NCBI RefSeq assembly: GCF_023897015.1 | Contig: NZ_JAMHFY010000011.1 | Coordinates: forward strand, 62,001 to 126,000 | Direction: 5' to 3' | DNA from: Desulfosporosinus nitroreducens | Lineage (GTDB): Bacteria > Bacillota > Desulfitobacteriia > Desulfitobacteriales > Desulfitobacteriaceae | Length of the DNA: 64,000 bases | Shown here: one piece after another, positions 52,685-62,411 of the stretch | Layout of the letters: every line of letters begins with the position of its first letter | How positions within the stretch are numbered: the first letter of the stretch is position 1 | Position numbers and translations under genes: made by a program | The notes under the pieces: model-generated | The model's input: only the letters and a program-made list of their open reading frames with translations | What the model was told of the DNA's origin: nothing | Database searches by the model: none

Positions 52685-53911
52685 GTGAACCAAATAGAAC
52701 GATATTTGGCAATTGCAGCAGGGAAAGAAGAGGTTCACGCCGGAGAAGATATAACGGTTAAGGTTGATCTGGCTATAGCCCATGATATTACTGGGCCCAT
52801 GGCAGTGGAACAATTCAAGAAGATAGGTATTAATCACGTTTTTGATGCAAAAAAGGTGGTCTTTGTCCTAGATCATATCATTCCTGCAGCTACGGTCGAG
52901 GCTAAAGTTTTGCACAATGTTCTTAAACAGTTTTCTCAGGAATACGGAGTTAAACTCTACGACAAAGGAGAAGGGGTTATTCACCAAGTAATAGCCGAAA
53001 AACATCGTTTAAAACGAGGCGAGATCTTGATAGGTGCAGACTCCCATACATGTATGGCTGGTGCTTATGGTGCTTTAGCAATCCCAGTTGGTGCCACAGA
53101 GTTAGCAGCTACTATGGCCACCGGTACGATTGATTTAGAGGTGCCAGACGTCTGTGAGATTCGTATCGATGGGAAGCTTCAGCTTGGAGTTTACGCTAAG
53201 GATGTTATCTTACATTTGATTGGATATTTCGGGACGGCAGGATTTACCGATCAAGGAGTTATTTACACGGGTAGCTTAATGGATCAGCTAACTATGGATG
53301 ATAAAATGACGATTTCCAATATGGGTATCGAGATGGGGACCATGATTAGTTATTTTGCAGATCCGGATCAACCCGTAGGAACGGTTAAAGAAGTTTATAC
53401 CTTCCAAGCTGAGGATATTCCAGCGAGCGTAGCATGCCCGCCCAATCCGGGTATTGTGGTCAAAGCGGCGGACCTCTCTTCAACCAAGATATCGCAAGTT
53501 GTCATCGGAAGCTGTACGAATGGACGCTTAAGTGACATGTTGGTGGCTGCTGAAGTACTTAGGGGTCGCAAGGTGGCTGAGGGCGTTACATTATTGATAA
53601 TACCCGCTTCAGTAGATATTGCCCAGCAAATGGAGGATCAAGGTTTAAACCGTATCTTCCGTGAAGCCGGAGGTATGATAACCAGCCCAGGATGTGGTCC
53701 TTGTTTTGGAGCTCATATGGGACTTTTAGCTGCTGGCGATGTTGCTGTTTCTACAACGAATCGAAATTTCCCTGGCAGAATGGGTCATCGTGACGGAAAA
53801 GTATTTCTCGCATCCCCTCGCCTTGCAGCAGAAAGTGCGATTGCTGGAACAATCGTAACCCCTGGTATGGTGGTGCCTTTAGGAGGTTTAGCCGATGAGT
53901 TGGAAAAGTAA
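52685..53911 (+). CDS. dmdA: 2,3-Dimethylmalate dehydratase, large subunit
   Basis: 408 residues of the aconitase/LeuC family. The Fe-S cysteines are in IGSCTNGRLSDM and SPGCGPCFGAHMG, with VLDHIIPA and GADSHTCMAGAYGA also conserved. With DmdB it hydrates dimethylmaleate to (2R,3S)-2,3-dimethylmalate. It differs from housekeeping LeuC only by context: it lies in the nicotinate operon between hmd and mgm. GTG 52685 has GGAGGAG at a good distance. Overlaps dmdB by 17 bases. Confidence 0.9.
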   Translation: MNQIERYLAIAAGKEEVHAGEDITVKVDLAIAHDITGPMAVEQFKKIGINHVFDAKKVVFVLDHIIPAATVEAKVLHNVLKQFSQEYGVKLYDKGEGVIHQVIAEKHRLKRGEILIGADSHTCMAGAYGALAIPVGATELAATMATGTIDLEVPDVCEIRIDGKLQLGVYAKDVILHLIGYFGTAGFTDQGVIYTGSLMDQLTMDDKMTISNMGIEMGTMISYFADPDQPVGTVKEVYTFQAEDIPASVACPPNPGIVVKAADLSSTKISQVVIGSCTNGRLSDMLVAAEVLRGRKVAEGVTLLIIPASVDIAQQMEDQGLNRIFREAGGMITSPGCGPCFGAHMGLLAAGDVAVSTTNRNFPGRMGHRDGKVFLASPRLAAESAIAGTIVTPGMVVPLGGLADELEK

Positions 53912-54404
53912 GCTTCGCGGTCGTGTATGGAACTTAGGTGGTAACGTTGATACAGATCAGATTTTCCCAGGATATGCAATGGCAGCTCCTGCAGACAAAT
54001 TTAAGGAGTATGCGCTTGCTGGTAGCGAGATTCCGGATTTCGCCAAGAAGGTACAGGCTGGAGATATTATCGTAGCAGGTGAGAATTTCGGCTGCGGTTC
54101 TAGTCGGGAGCAAGCAACCGTCGCTCTGAAGGAAGCAGGCGTTGGATTAGTCATCGCTAAATCCTTTGCTCGAATTTTTAGGCGCAATGCGATTAACATT
54201 GGATTGCCGGTTCTAGTATGTGACCTGGAACAGCAAGTGAAAAACGGACAGGAAATTGAGGTAGACCTAGTGTCTGCTGAGGTTACATTTTGTGCGAGTG
54301 GCGAAAAAATCAGCGGAACTATTTTAGCTTCCAATGTTTTGGAGACCTTAGAAGCTGGTGGGCTTATTGCCAAAGTCCGAAAACAATTGGGGGGAAGAAC
54401 TTAA
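53895..54404 (+). CDS. dmdB: 2,3-Dimethylmalate dehydratase, small subunit
   Basis: 169 residues, the swivelling domain of the aconitase family (LeuD-like). [18 protein letters not shown] opens it, and [12 protein letters not shown] is the substrate-binding loop. It pairs with DmdA, whose gene it overlaps by 17 bases. ATG 53895 has TTAGGAGG upstream. The stop overlaps the mgm start as TAATG. Confidence 0.92.
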   Translation: MSWKSKLRGRVWNLGGNVDTDQIFPGYAMAAPADKFKEYALAGSEIPDFAKKVQAGDIIVAGENFGCGSSREQATVALKEAGVGLVIAKSFARIFRRNAINIGLPVLVCDLEQQVKNGQEIEVDLVSAEVTFCASGEKISGTILASNVLETLEAGGLIAKVRKQLGGRT

Positions 54405-56251
54405 TGCAGGAAAAAACAAAGAAGATCATTAGAGAAGACTATGAACGCGTTCAAGCTTACGAAAAGGTTTTTGGGGTAGAAATGCCTAAAATGAGCCCGG
54501 ATGGTTCTATTACCGGCTTGCCGGCTCCTTTTCCCCGAACTGTTAATGGGGTTGAACGCAGTGGTTACCGTATTACAGAATTGGGTCGCCATGCAGCCCA
54601 GACAGGTATACCTATCCAAAATCCTATTTTGGGTCGTAATTCTGCTGAAGAGACTTATCAGGAATCATCAGCGATGTATAAAGTTGCTGAGGAACTAAAT
54701 ACAAATCTCTTCCATTTTGTGCATTCCGAGGCTACCCGGCATATTGATCCGTTAGACGGGGCAGATTTGATTGAGCAGTCCCGGGGGAAAGGTGGCATAA
54801 CACCAGCTGGCGAGCGTCAATTCATAGAACTGGGCGGTGGAGCAAACCATCCCCTACGTATTAACGCTACCGGAGATACACCGCACTTATCCATTATTAA
54901 TTCCCTGATTGCCGGCTTCGATGGTACAGATATCGGACCCGTTATCCATGTTCATTTCGGCGGGCGGGGTATTCATGATTATAAAACGAAGGTCTTCAAC
55001 GGGTATAAAGCACTGCAAGTCTGTGCTGAAAATAATATTTTTGTCCAAACAGATTCCCATAAACACCTTAATAATATTGGTGGAACTGATGGTATGGCCC
55101 TAGCGATGTGCTTATTAGCCGAAGGTCTTGCGATCCATGCCGAATTACCCAGCGCACTTAGCGGTATCCAAATGAATGTAGCCGGAATCAATTTACTGGC
55201 TGACTTAGCTGTCATGCGGGCCTTTAGGCAACTTATGTGGAGTGAGTTTCTGATTGTCGTCCCTGAGACTTTCCAGAACCCTCCGGCTGATCTAATTGCT
55301 GAGCAAGCTCACTTTGCCCGGATGGCGATTAGTGCCAAATTAGGAGGAGCAAACTTCTATCGGCCAAAAGCAGCGGAAAACGTCGGGATTCCGACGGGAG
55401 GATCAATGGCTAAGGCGATTTGGGCAACGCAAAATGTCTTTGAAAATACCGCTTCCTATAAAATTGAGGATCCGGCAATTGACCGCCGCCAAGCTGAAAT
55501 AGTTGCAGAGGCTTTGGCTGTTTTGGCGAGCACCTTTGGATTGTCTCGGGAGTTAAGCCCGGAAGAAATCGGACCGGATTTTTGGCTTAAATATGGGGAT
55601 GAAGAGCTTATCGATATCATTGTCGCTGCTGGGAAAAAAGGCATTCTCGATTCACCGAGAGCAGCTGCTTGGGATCTAAAACGAGGGGTAAAAACCCACC
55701 GCGGGAAAGACGGAATTCGCCGCTATATTCCGGGATATGGTCCCGTTGATGTTCCTGTGGATAAAATCTCCTTTACTGCTGAGAAGGTTACAGTGGAAGA
55801 TGAGAAGCCGATTACTAAAAAAGAAAAGATACTTTTAGCAACAGTTGGCGCGGATGCGCATGTGGTAGGGATCAATGTTATTCGTGAGGCGTTTGAGCAA
55901 GCGGGTTATGAAGTGATTTATTTACGGGGAATGAACTTACCTGAAACAGTGGCTGAGGTTGCTGCAGAAACCAAAGCGGATGTGGTTGGGGTCAGTAATC
56001 TCTTAGGTTTAGGTTTAACGTTATTCCCCCGTGTAGAAAAACGCCTTAAAGAACTTGGAATCCGGGATAATGTAGTACTCATGGCTGGAGGGCGGATTGC
56101 AGAGAAAGAAGAGGAACACGCTCTGATCGAACAAAAAATGAAAAACGAAGGGACCGATTTCCTAGGAGTTGAGAGTTTCTTTGGTCCAGGTACTGATCCA
56201 CAGGATGTCATTAGATGGGTTGAAGAAAGAATGAACGAAAGAGGGAAATAG
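54404..56251 (+). CDS. mgm: 2-Methyleneglutarate mutase (coenzyme B12 dependent)
   Basis: 615 residues. The large N-terminal catalytic barrel is followed from about residue 480 by a cobalamin-binding domain with the ADAHVVG motif (D-x-H-x-x-G, the His displacing dimethylbenzimidazole), VSNLLGLG and AGGRIAE. The enzyme rearranges 2-methyleneglutarate to (R)-3-methylitaconate by a radical mechanism using adenosylcobalamin. Size and domain order match the E. barkeri enzyme. The start ATG overlaps the dmdB stop, with GGGGGAAG upstream. A reactivating-protein candidate lies two genes downstream. Confidence 0.92.
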   Translation: MQEKTKKIIREDYERVQAYEKVFGVEMPKMSPDGSITGLPAPFPRTVNGVERSGYRITELGRHAAQTGIPIQNPILGRNSAEETYQESSAMYKVAEELNTNLFHFVHSEATRHIDPLDGADLIEQSRGKGGITPAGERQFIELGGGANHPLRINATGDTPHLSIINSLIAGFDGTDIGPVIHVHFGGRGIHDYKTKVFNGYKALQVCAENNIFVQTDSHKHLNNIGGTDGMALAMCLLAEGLAIHAELPSALSGIQMNVAGINLLADLAVMRAFRQLMWSEFLIVVPETFQNPPADLIAEQAHFARMAISAKLGGANFYRPKAAENVGIPTGGSMAKAIWATQNVFENTASYKIEDPAIDRRQAEIVAEALAVLASTFGLSRELSPEEIGPDFWLKYGDEELIDIIVAAGKKGILDSPRAAAWDLKRGVKTHRGKDGIRRYIPGYGPVDVPVDKISFTAEKVTVEDEKPITKKEKILLATVGADAHVVGINVIREAFEQAGYEVIYLRGMNLPETVAEVAAETKADVVGVSNLLGLGLTLFPRVEKRLKELGIRDNVVLMAGGRIAEKEEEHALIEQKMKNEGTDFLGVESFFGPGTDPQDVIRWVEERMNERGK

Positions 56252-56252
56252 T

Positions 56253-57392
56253 ATGACAGAGCAACTCAGGATACGATGTGCTATTTTAAGGGCGGGTACG
56301 AGTAAAGGGATTTTCCTCATGGAAAATGATTTGTCATCAGATACACAAAGAAGAGATCAAGAGATCTTGGCCATTTTTGGTAGCCCGGATGTAAGGCAAA
56401 TTGACGGCTTAGGTGGAGCAGATCCTCTAACGAGTAAGGTAGCTATTATTGGGCCTTCTACACGATCTGATGCCGATGTCAATTACACGTTTGGGCAAGT
56501 GAGTATAGGAACAGAACTGGTTGATTTTTCGGGAAACTGCGGAAATATATCGTCAGGTGTGGGTCCTTTCGCCATAGACGAAGGTTTAGTAAGGGCTGTT
56601 GAACCGGTCACGAAGGTCCGTATTCACAATACAAATACCGGTAAAATTTTGGTCGCTGAGGTTCCAGTGAAAGATGGTAAAGCCCAAGTATGCGGTGACT
56701 ATAAAATCGCTGGAGTTCCTGGCACTGGAGCAAAAATCATGTTGGACTTTGCCGGTACCGTTGGTTCTGCAACTAATAAGATGTTACCTACCGGGAAGGT
56801 AGTAGATGTTCTTAATATCGAAGATTTTGGCACATTAGAGGCTTCAATTATTGATGTTGCCAATCCGATGGTTTTTGTACGTGCCAAGGATTTAGGGCTT
56901 ACAGGGATTGAAACTCCAGCTCAAATTAACGGAAATAAGGAAATGCTGGATCTGCTAGAAAAAATCCGTGGTAAGGCGGCAACCATGATTGGTATGGCTA
57001 AAGACGAAGAAGATGCGTTGAAAAACAGTCCCGCCTTTCCGATGATTGCTTTTGTCAGTGAACCACAAGATTATGTCGACTTTACTACGGGTAAGGCAAT
57101 TAGGGCTGATCAAGTTGATTTTGTATCCAGACTCATGTATATGCAAGTGATACACAAAACCTATGCAGGTACAGGAACTACTTGTACTGGAGCAGCAGCG
57201 AAAATCCCGGGTTCGATTGTAAACCAAGTGACCCTTTCTAAATCTCCACTGGTTAGGATCGGCCATCCTGCGGGTGTTATTGATATCGAAGTTCAAGCTA
57301 AAGAAGAAGGTGCCGAGATTAAGCTTGAAAGAGCGGCCTTTGGCCGTACTGCACGTCGCATTATGGACGGTTATGTGTATATTTCAAGATAG
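56253..57392 (+). CDS. mii: 3-Methylitaconate isomerase (PrpF family)
   Basis: 379 residues of the PrpF/AcnD-accessory fold, related to diaminopimelate epimerase. RCAILRAGTSKGIFLMEND near the start and GTGTTCTGAAAKIPGS later contain the expected Cys/Lys active-site positions. It moves the double bond of (R)-3-methylitaconate to give 2,3-dimethylmaleate, the DmdAB substrate. It starts one base after the mgm stop. Confidence 0.92.
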   Translation: MTEQLRIRCAILRAGTSKGIFLMENDLSSDTQRRDQEILAIFGSPDVRQIDGLGGADPLTSKVAIIGPSTRSDADVNYTFGQVSIGTELVDFSGNCGNISSGVGPFAIDEGLVRAVEPVTKVRIHNTNTGKILVAEVPVKDGKAQVCGDYKIAGVPGTGAKIMLDFAGTVGSATNKMLPTGKVVDVLNIEDFGTLEASIIDVANPMVFVRAKDLGLTGIETPAQINGNKEMLDLLEKIRGKAATMIGMAKDEEDALKNSPAFPMIAFVSEPQDYVDFTTGKAIRADQVDFVSRLMYMQVIHKTYAGTGTTCTGAAAKIPGSIVNQVTLSKSPLVRIGHPAGVIDIEVQAKEEGAEIKLERAAFGRTARRIMDGYVYISR

Positions 57393-57430
57393 CATAGGGA
57401 AATGATGGTTGCCAAGGAAGTGAAAGTATT

Positions 57431-58855
57431 ATGCCCCAAGTTCTTTTAGTCTACGATGTGGGAAGTACTTATACCAAGGTATCGGCATTCAATCGAGATG
57501 AGACCAACTTAACGTTTATCGGTCGTTCCCAAGCTCCGACGACTGTGGAAAACATCGAAACAGGACTTATCAATGCTTGTCATAATCTTGCTCGTGATCT
57601 TCAGTGGACAGAGGTCATTTCCTCCCACACGTTAGCAACGAGTTCTGCCGCAGGTGGGTTGCGGATGGTAGCGATGGGTTATATGCCTAGAGTTACTGCG
57701 AAGGCTGCGAAAGAAGTGGCAATGAGTGCCGGTGCCCGAGTATTAGAGATTATTTCACATGAGACACCTATTGATTTTCGCTTAGAGGTACTACAGGAAA
57801 TCAAGCCTGATATTATTCTCTTAGCCGGTGGGACAGATGGTGGAGATCAGGATTCTCTGCTGGAGAATGCCGAAGTTATTGTTAACAGTAAGACGCATAG
57901 TGTGGTCATTATTGCCGGAAATACTGAAGCTCAACCAAAAGTGGATGAGATCTTGAAAATTGGCGGGATTCGTGCGATTCGGGTGCCTAACGTTATGCCA
58001 ACGATCCATGAGTTGAAAGTCAAACCAGCTCGGGAAGCCATTCATCAGGAATTTATTCGGCAAATTACACGGGCTAAAGGTTTAGGGCGCTTACTAGAAA
58101 TAGTCTCGAATGGACGGGTTATTCCGACACCTGGTGCGGTGCTGATGGGGGCAGAGCTCTTGGCTCTGGGTACCCATGAAAAAGAGGGGTATGGCGATAT
58201 CCTAGTCATAGATATTGGTGGGGCAACAACGGATGTCCACTCTGTTTTACCTGATTTAGCAAACCTATCCAAAGAAGAAACGGGCTTAGTCGTTTCGAAT
58301 GAGAAGCAGTTATCTTACAGAACGGTCGAAGGTAATCTAGGATTAAGAGTGAGTGCTGCAGGCATTGTGGAAACGGTTGGAGCAAGTGGAGTTTTGGCCA
58401 AAGTTGGTTTAGAAGGCGAAGATTTAACCAAGGAAATCCAAGTATATGCACAGTATCTCGAGAAGAACCCAGAACACATCAGCATCCATGAAAAAGAGAT
58501 AAACTTTGATAAAGCGTTAGCTATTAGCGCCATAGAAATAGCCATTAAGCGACATGCAGGGTATTTTGCCCAGAGTTTTGACCCGGTGCTCGGTATTGTG
58601 CCGGGAACACCCGTCGGTCGCGATTTGCGTAAAGTTCAGAGAGTTATCGCAGTGGGGGGCATTTTTGCTCATTCGACAAAAGAAGAGGCCTTGGAAATTT
58701 TGCACAAATCCTTCGCCAATCGAGGAATTTCTTTACTGCCAGAAAAACCTGAGTTTGTGGTGGATCATAATTATCAGTTATATACCATTGGGGCTATGGC
58801 CGAAGAATACCCTAATGAAGCGCTTTCCTTAGCAGAAAATAATATTCTATACTAG
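57431..58855 (+). CDS. MutL/GlmL-type ASKHA protein, probable mutase reactivase
   Basis: 474 residues of the glutamate mutase MutL/GlmL family, with ASKHA nucleotide-binding features VYDVGSTYTKVSAF at the start, LAGGTDGGD and VIDIGGATTDVHSV in the middle. These proteins are encoded with B12-dependent glutamate mutases and are thought to assist or reactivate them. Its place after mgm and mii implies that it serves 2-methyleneglutarate mutase by exchanging damaged cobalamin (inference). ATG 57431 follows AAGGAAG. A small hairpin at 58856-58877 separates it from dml. Confidence 0.82.
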   Translation: MPQVLLVYDVGSTYTKVSAFNRDETNLTFIGRSQAPTTVENIETGLINACHNLARDLQWTEVISSHTLATSSAAGGLRMVAMGYMPRVTAKAAKEVAMSAGARVLEIISHETPIDFRLEVLQEIKPDIILLAGGTDGGDQDSLLENAEVIVNSKTHSVVIIAGNTEAQPKVDEILKIGGIRAIRVPNVMPTIHELKVKPAREAIHQEFIRQITRAKGLGRLLEIVSNGRVIPTPGAVLMGAELLALGTHEKEGYGDILVIDIGGATTDVHSVLPDLANLSKEETGLVVSNEKQLSYRTVEGNLGLRVSAAGIVETVGASGVLAKVGLEGEDLTKEIQVYAQYLEKNPEHISIHEKEINFDKALAISAIEIAIKRHAGYFAQSFDPVLGIVPGTPVGRDLRKVQRVIAVGGIFAHSTKEEALEILHKSFANRGISLLPEKPEFVVDHNYQLYTIGAMAEEYPNEALSLAENNILY

Positions 58856-58877
58856 CCAGAAAGTACAAACTTTCTGG
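58856..58877. repeat. Small hairpin between the reactivase and dml genes
   Basis: CCAGAAAGT (58856-58864), a four-base loop and ACTTTCTGG (58869-58877). It begins at the stop codon of the preceding gene and has no U-run. Possibly an mRNA stability element. Confidence 0.45.
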
Positions 58878-59006
58878 AAGGTCCCTTCTCGCCATCCTTG
58901 GCTGCATGGACACTCGGCCATCCATGGCCATCGCCTGAAGGCTTGGAGCAAGCAAAAGTTTTCATTAAAAGATTCCCAAAAAGTTTGAATTAAGGAGCTA
59001 ATCATT

Positions 59007-59873
59007 ATGAATAAAGGTAAAGTTTTAAGGGATTTACTGGCGGCTAAAGAAATTTTAATTGCCCCTGGGGCACATGATGTCTTAACAGCAAAGATCATTG
59101 AGAAAGCCGGTTTTCAGGCTGTTTACATGACGGGCTATGGCCAAGCGGCAAGTCATTTGGGTACAGCGGACGTTGGATTAATGACAATGACTGAGATGTT
59201 AGCACGGGCAAACAATTTTGCCAGCGCCGTTGATATTCCGGTAATAGCTGACGGTGACACGGGATTCGGAAATGCTGTTAACGTTATGAGAACAGTGCGT
59301 CAATATGAAATGGCGGGAGTAGCCGCTATACAATTAGAAGATCAAGTGGCACCCAAAAAGTGTGGACACATGACGGGACGCCAGGTTATTCCGATGGACG
59401 AAATGGTGGGCAAAATTATGGCGGCTGTCGAAGCGAGGCAAAATCCTGATTTCGTGATCATTGCCCGTACGGATGCCCGAACTATTCATGGAATTGACGA
59501 GGCTGTTCGTCGTGCTAAAGCTTATGAAGAAGCAGGGGCAGATATAATTTTTGTTGAATCACCAGAATCGGTTGAAGAGATGAAGAGAATCACATCCAGT
59601 TTTAACGTTCCGGTTTTAGCAAATATGGTAGAGGGTGGACGAACTCCTCTGTTATCGGCTCGAGAATTAGAAAAGTTAGGGTATGATTTGGTCATCTTCC
59701 CGACTGCTTCAACGTACATGGTGGCTCAAGCCATGAAGAATTTAATGGAAGAACTCATGAAGACAGGTACGACAGAAAACTTAATATCGGAAATGATTCC
59801 ATTTCCAGAATTTAATGAACTAATTGGTCTGGCGGAAATTCGTGAGCTAGAAGCGAGATTCGTTATTGGTTAG
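59007..59873 (+). CDS. dml: 2,3-Dimethylmalate lyase
   Basis: 288 residues of the isocitrate lyase/PEP mutase family. The Mg-binding and catalytic loop features are ADGDTGFGNAVNVMRTVR, EDQVAPKKCGHMTGRQV (KKCGH catalytic motif) and ARTDARTIHG. It splits (2R,3S)-2,3-dimethylmalate into propionate and pyruvate, the last step of nicotinate fermentation. The ATG follows AAGGAG. As a family it is close to methylisocitrate lyase, so context decides the substrate. Confidence 0.92.
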   Translation: MNKGKVLRDLLAAKEILIAPGAHDVLTAKIIEKAGFQAVYMTGYGQAASHLGTADVGLMTMTEMLARANNFASAVDIPVIADGDTGFGNAVNVMRTVRQYEMAGVAAIQLEDQVAPKKCGHMTGRQVIPMDEMVGKIMAAVEARQNPDFVIIARTDARTIHGIDEAVRRAKAYEEAGADIIFVESPESVEEMKRITSSFNVPVLANMVEGGRTPLLSARELEKLGYDLVIFPTASTYMVAQAMKNLMEELMKTGTTENLISEMIPFPEFNELIGLAEIRELEARFVIG

Positions 59874-59957
59874 AGTCTCTTTCCAATTTCCCCTTTTTTC
59901 GATCAACCTATAGACTTATGAAAAATAAGTGAGAAGTGAATTGAGAGGGTGAAGTTA

Positions 59958-60767
59958 GTGAAGCTCGAGGCCTTTTTAGAAGTTGCGACTGAGTTACAAC
60001 AACTCTATGATGAGGAGGTCGCGGTATGCATTCTAGATACAGAGAAAGTGTTGGTTTGGTATCCGGGGCCTAACTTGAACATGAAAGTTAAAGTGGGTGA
60101 TCCCTTGCCTATAGGTGGAATATCCGAAGAAGCCATTCGTACTGGGAAGCGTATTGTAAGGCGTGTACCTAAAGAGGTATTGGGAATTTCCTATGTGGGA
60201 ATAGGTTATCCGATCAAGGAAAACGGTATTGTAGTCGGGTGTGCCGTAATTGACATTTCAGTCGCCAAGTATGATACATTGACCGACGCCGGTCAGGAAA
60301 TTTTAGCAGCAGTAGAACAAATATCCGCTTCTGCCGAAAACTTGTCTGCTTCTTCTGAGGAACTTGCGGCTACTGTGAAAAATATGGATAAAGAGACTAC
60401 CCATGTACTTCAGGAGATTGAACATACGGGTAAAGTAAAGGACGAAATCCATAAGATTTCTATGCGGACTAATATCCTTGGACTGAATGCGTCTATCGAA
60501 GCCGCTAGAGCTGGTGAATTTGGTCGGGGTTTTTCGGTTGTTGCTGATGAGGTTCGGAAGCTCTCCGAATCCACAAGAGTCTCGACAACGGAAATTGAGA
60601 TCGACCTAAAAACTGTTCAAAATTCTGTCTTTAACTTGATCGAAGCGATAAGTCAATTGGGTACAGTTACTGAGTCTCAAGCCTATGCAGCTGCTGAACT
60701 GTCATTAGCTCTGGGGCAAATTGCTAGTTTGGCTGAAAAGCTTGTTGAGATAGGTACCCGAAGATAA
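59958..60767 (+). CDS. Soluble sensor protein with chemoreceptor signalling domain
   Basis: 269 residues, no membrane segment. Residues about 1-110 are a ligand-sensing domain ([21 protein letters not shown], then [20 protein letters not shown]), and residues about 115-269 a chemoreceptor signalling hairpin with [19 protein letters not shown]. Same architecture as the protein at 13067. It presumably signals intracellular nicotinate-pathway or methyl-donor status to the chemotaxis array. GTG 59958 has GAGAGGG at eight bases; GTG 59949 would overlap that site. Confidence 0.85.
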   Translation: MKLEAFLEVATELQQLYDEEVAVCILDTEKVLVWYPGPNLNMKVKVGDPLPIGGISEEAIRTGKRIVRRVPKEVLGISYVGIGYPIKENGIVVGCAVIDISVAKYDTLTDAGQEILAAVEQISASAENLSASSEELAATVKNMDKETTHVLQEIEHTGKVKDEIHKISMRTNILGLNASIEAARAGEFGRGFSVVADEVRKLSESTRVSTTEIEIDLKTVQNSVFNLIEAISQLGTVTESQAYAAAELSLALGQIASLAEKLVEIGTRR

Positions 60768-60770
60768 CCG

Positions 60771-60810
60771 ACGGCTTAATGTGTATATTAAGGCATAAGC
60801 CGTGTTTAAT
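60771..60810 (+). terminator. Hairpin between the sensor and the methyltransferase
   Basis: ACGGCTTA (60771-60778) pairs with TAAGCCGT (60796-60803), followed by GTTTAATTTG. A weak terminator that may allow read-through to the methyltransferase. Confidence 0.5.
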
Positions 60811-60842
60811 TTGTTCTTTATTTAATTTAAGGAGGAAAAGAA

Positions 60843-61640
60843 ATGTTGATTGTAGGAGAATTGATTAACGCTAGCCGGAAGGCCATTGGTGAGGCCATCA
60901 GAACCCAAAATGTTGAGTATATCCAAAAGGTAGCAAAGGATGAGTTCGAAGCCGGAGCGGATTACATTGATGTCAATGCTGGTATTTTTGTTGGCAAGGA
61001 GCCGGAATACCTGCAGTGGCTCGTGAAAACTGTTCAGGAGGTTGTCGATGCCCCTTGTTGCCTTGACAGTCCTGACCCTAAGGCTATCGAGGCGGCCTTG
61101 TCTGTACACAAAGGTGTTGCGATGATTAACTCTATTTCTTTGGAAAAAGATCGTTATGATGCATTGATTCCAGTAGTTGCTGGAACGGACTTAAGAGTTG
61201 TGGCACTTTGTATGAGTGATGAAGGCATGCCAGAAACTATGGATGCCCGACTAAGAATTGCCGAAAAACTCATTAATGGACTCGTCAAAAACAATGTACC
61301 GCTCGATCACATTTATGTGGATCCATTGGTACAACCAATTTCTACAAACAGCACCTTTGCCGTGGAATTTATAAATTCCGTCGAAGCGATTATGACTCAG
61401 TTTAAAGGGGTCCATACGATGTGCGGATTGTCTAACATATCTTATGGTCTGCCGGAACGGAAATTCATGAATCATGCCTTTGCCATTATGGCGATTGGCA
61501 AAGGGTTGGATGGCCTCATTATTAATCCCTTGGACAAGATGATGATGGCTAGTTTGATCACGGCTGAGGCGCTGGCAGGTAGGGATGACTATTGTGTCAA
61601 GTATCTTAAGGCCTTTCGAAACAAACAGTTCGAGTTCTAA
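60843..61640 (+). CDS. Methylcorrinoid:tetrahydrofolate methyltransferase
   Basis: 265 residues, a pterin-binding TIM barrel of the MtgA/AcsE type: LIVGELINAS, ADYIDVNAG, CLDSPDP, MINSIS, DPLVQPIS and CGLSNISYGLP. It would take the methyl group from the corrinoid protein at 39261 and make methyl-tetrahydrofolate. Nicotinate fermentation itself needs no such enzyme, so its place at the end of the nicotinate operon is one reason to connect the operon to an N-methylated substrate. ATG 60843 follows AAGGAGG. Paralogue at 8448. Confidence 0.9.
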   Translation: MLIVGELINASRKAIGEAIRTQNVEYIQKVAKDEFEAGADYIDVNAGIFVGKEPEYLQWLVKTVQEVVDAPCCLDSPDPKAIEAALSVHKGVAMINSISLEKDRYDALIPVVAGTDLRVVALCMSDEGMPETMDARLRIAEKLINGLVKNNVPLDHIYVDPLVQPISTNSTFAVEFINSVEAIMTQFKGVHTMCGLSNISYGLPERKFMNHAFAIMAIGKGLDGLIINPLDKMMMASLITAEALAGRDDYCVKYLKAFRNKQFEF

Positions 61641-61650
61641 TTTAGACAAT

Positions 61651-61692
61651 AAAAGGCTCCATGAAAACGCAAGCGTTTCATGGAGCCTTTAC
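61651..61692. terminator. Bidirectional terminator between methyltransferase and ridA
   Basis: AAAGGCTCCATGAAA plus ACGC (61652-61670) pair with 61673-61690, with a two-base loop, A-run before and TTT after. The genes on each side converge on it. Confidence 0.85.
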
Positions 61693-61699
61693 AATTTCA

Positions 61700-62080
61700 T
61701 TATTCAGCGAGAGCAATCGCTTCAATTTCAACAATAGCATCCTTAGGCAGACGTGCAACTTGAACAGCCGAACGGGCAGGTGGATTAGTTGGGAAATAGG
61801 TGGCATATACGGTATTCATAGCAGCAAAGTCATTCATGTCTCTTAGAAAAACTACAGTCTTAACGATTTTGTCCATAGAAGAACCTGAAGACTCTAGAAT
61901 GGCTTTGACATTATCTAAAGATTGTTTAGTTGCTCCTTCAATATCAGCGACCAATTCTCCACTTTGAGTGTTGATAGGGAGCTGTCCGGATGTGAAAATC
62001 AAGTTTCCTACTTTAACCCCTTGAGAATAGGGTCCGATAGCCGCAGGTGCATTTTGAGTATTGAGAGTTTGTTTATTCAT
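61700..62080 (-). CDS. ridA: RidA family reactive enamine/imine deaminase
   Basis: 126 residues of the RidA/YjgF family. APAAIGPYSQGVKVGNLIFT at the front and a C-terminal NPPARSAVQVARLPKDAIVEIEAIA hold the substrate-binding Arg. It hydrolyses 2-aminoacrylate-type enamines to keto acids and ammonia. It may be housekeeping, but a location next to a pathway with an enamide intermediate is suggestive. ATG 62080 follows AAGGAGG. Confidence 0.93.
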   Translation of the reverse strand: MNKQTLNTQNAPAAIGPYSQGVKVGNLIFTSGQLPINTQSGELVADIEGATKQSLDNVKAILESSGSSMDKIVKTVVFLRDMNDFAAMNTVYATYFPTNPPARSAVQVARLPKDAIVEIEAIALAE

Positions 62081-62411
62081 GGTGATCTACCTCCTTGAAG
62101 TTGTTATGTATTAGCATAAAGCTCTTTTGCAATGACCAACTAAATTTAAGTATACCTGATTTTACAAGAATAAATCAAGCAAGATATTGGGATTTTAGGT
62201 AGCAGAGGAATACTTTAGGTTAGTTTTGCCCGATTAGTTAAGTTTTATCAACGTCATCAAGAAGACTTGGAGTTCCAAAACTCAATGTTGTAAATTAAGG
62301 GGGAATTTGAGTAAGTATTTTAGGGTTGTAAAAGGAGAACCCTAGCTATTGAATAAGAAAATTTTCCTTCAGTTGCAGTTTTGGAGAAAAACGAAAACGA
62401 AGGGGTAAAGT

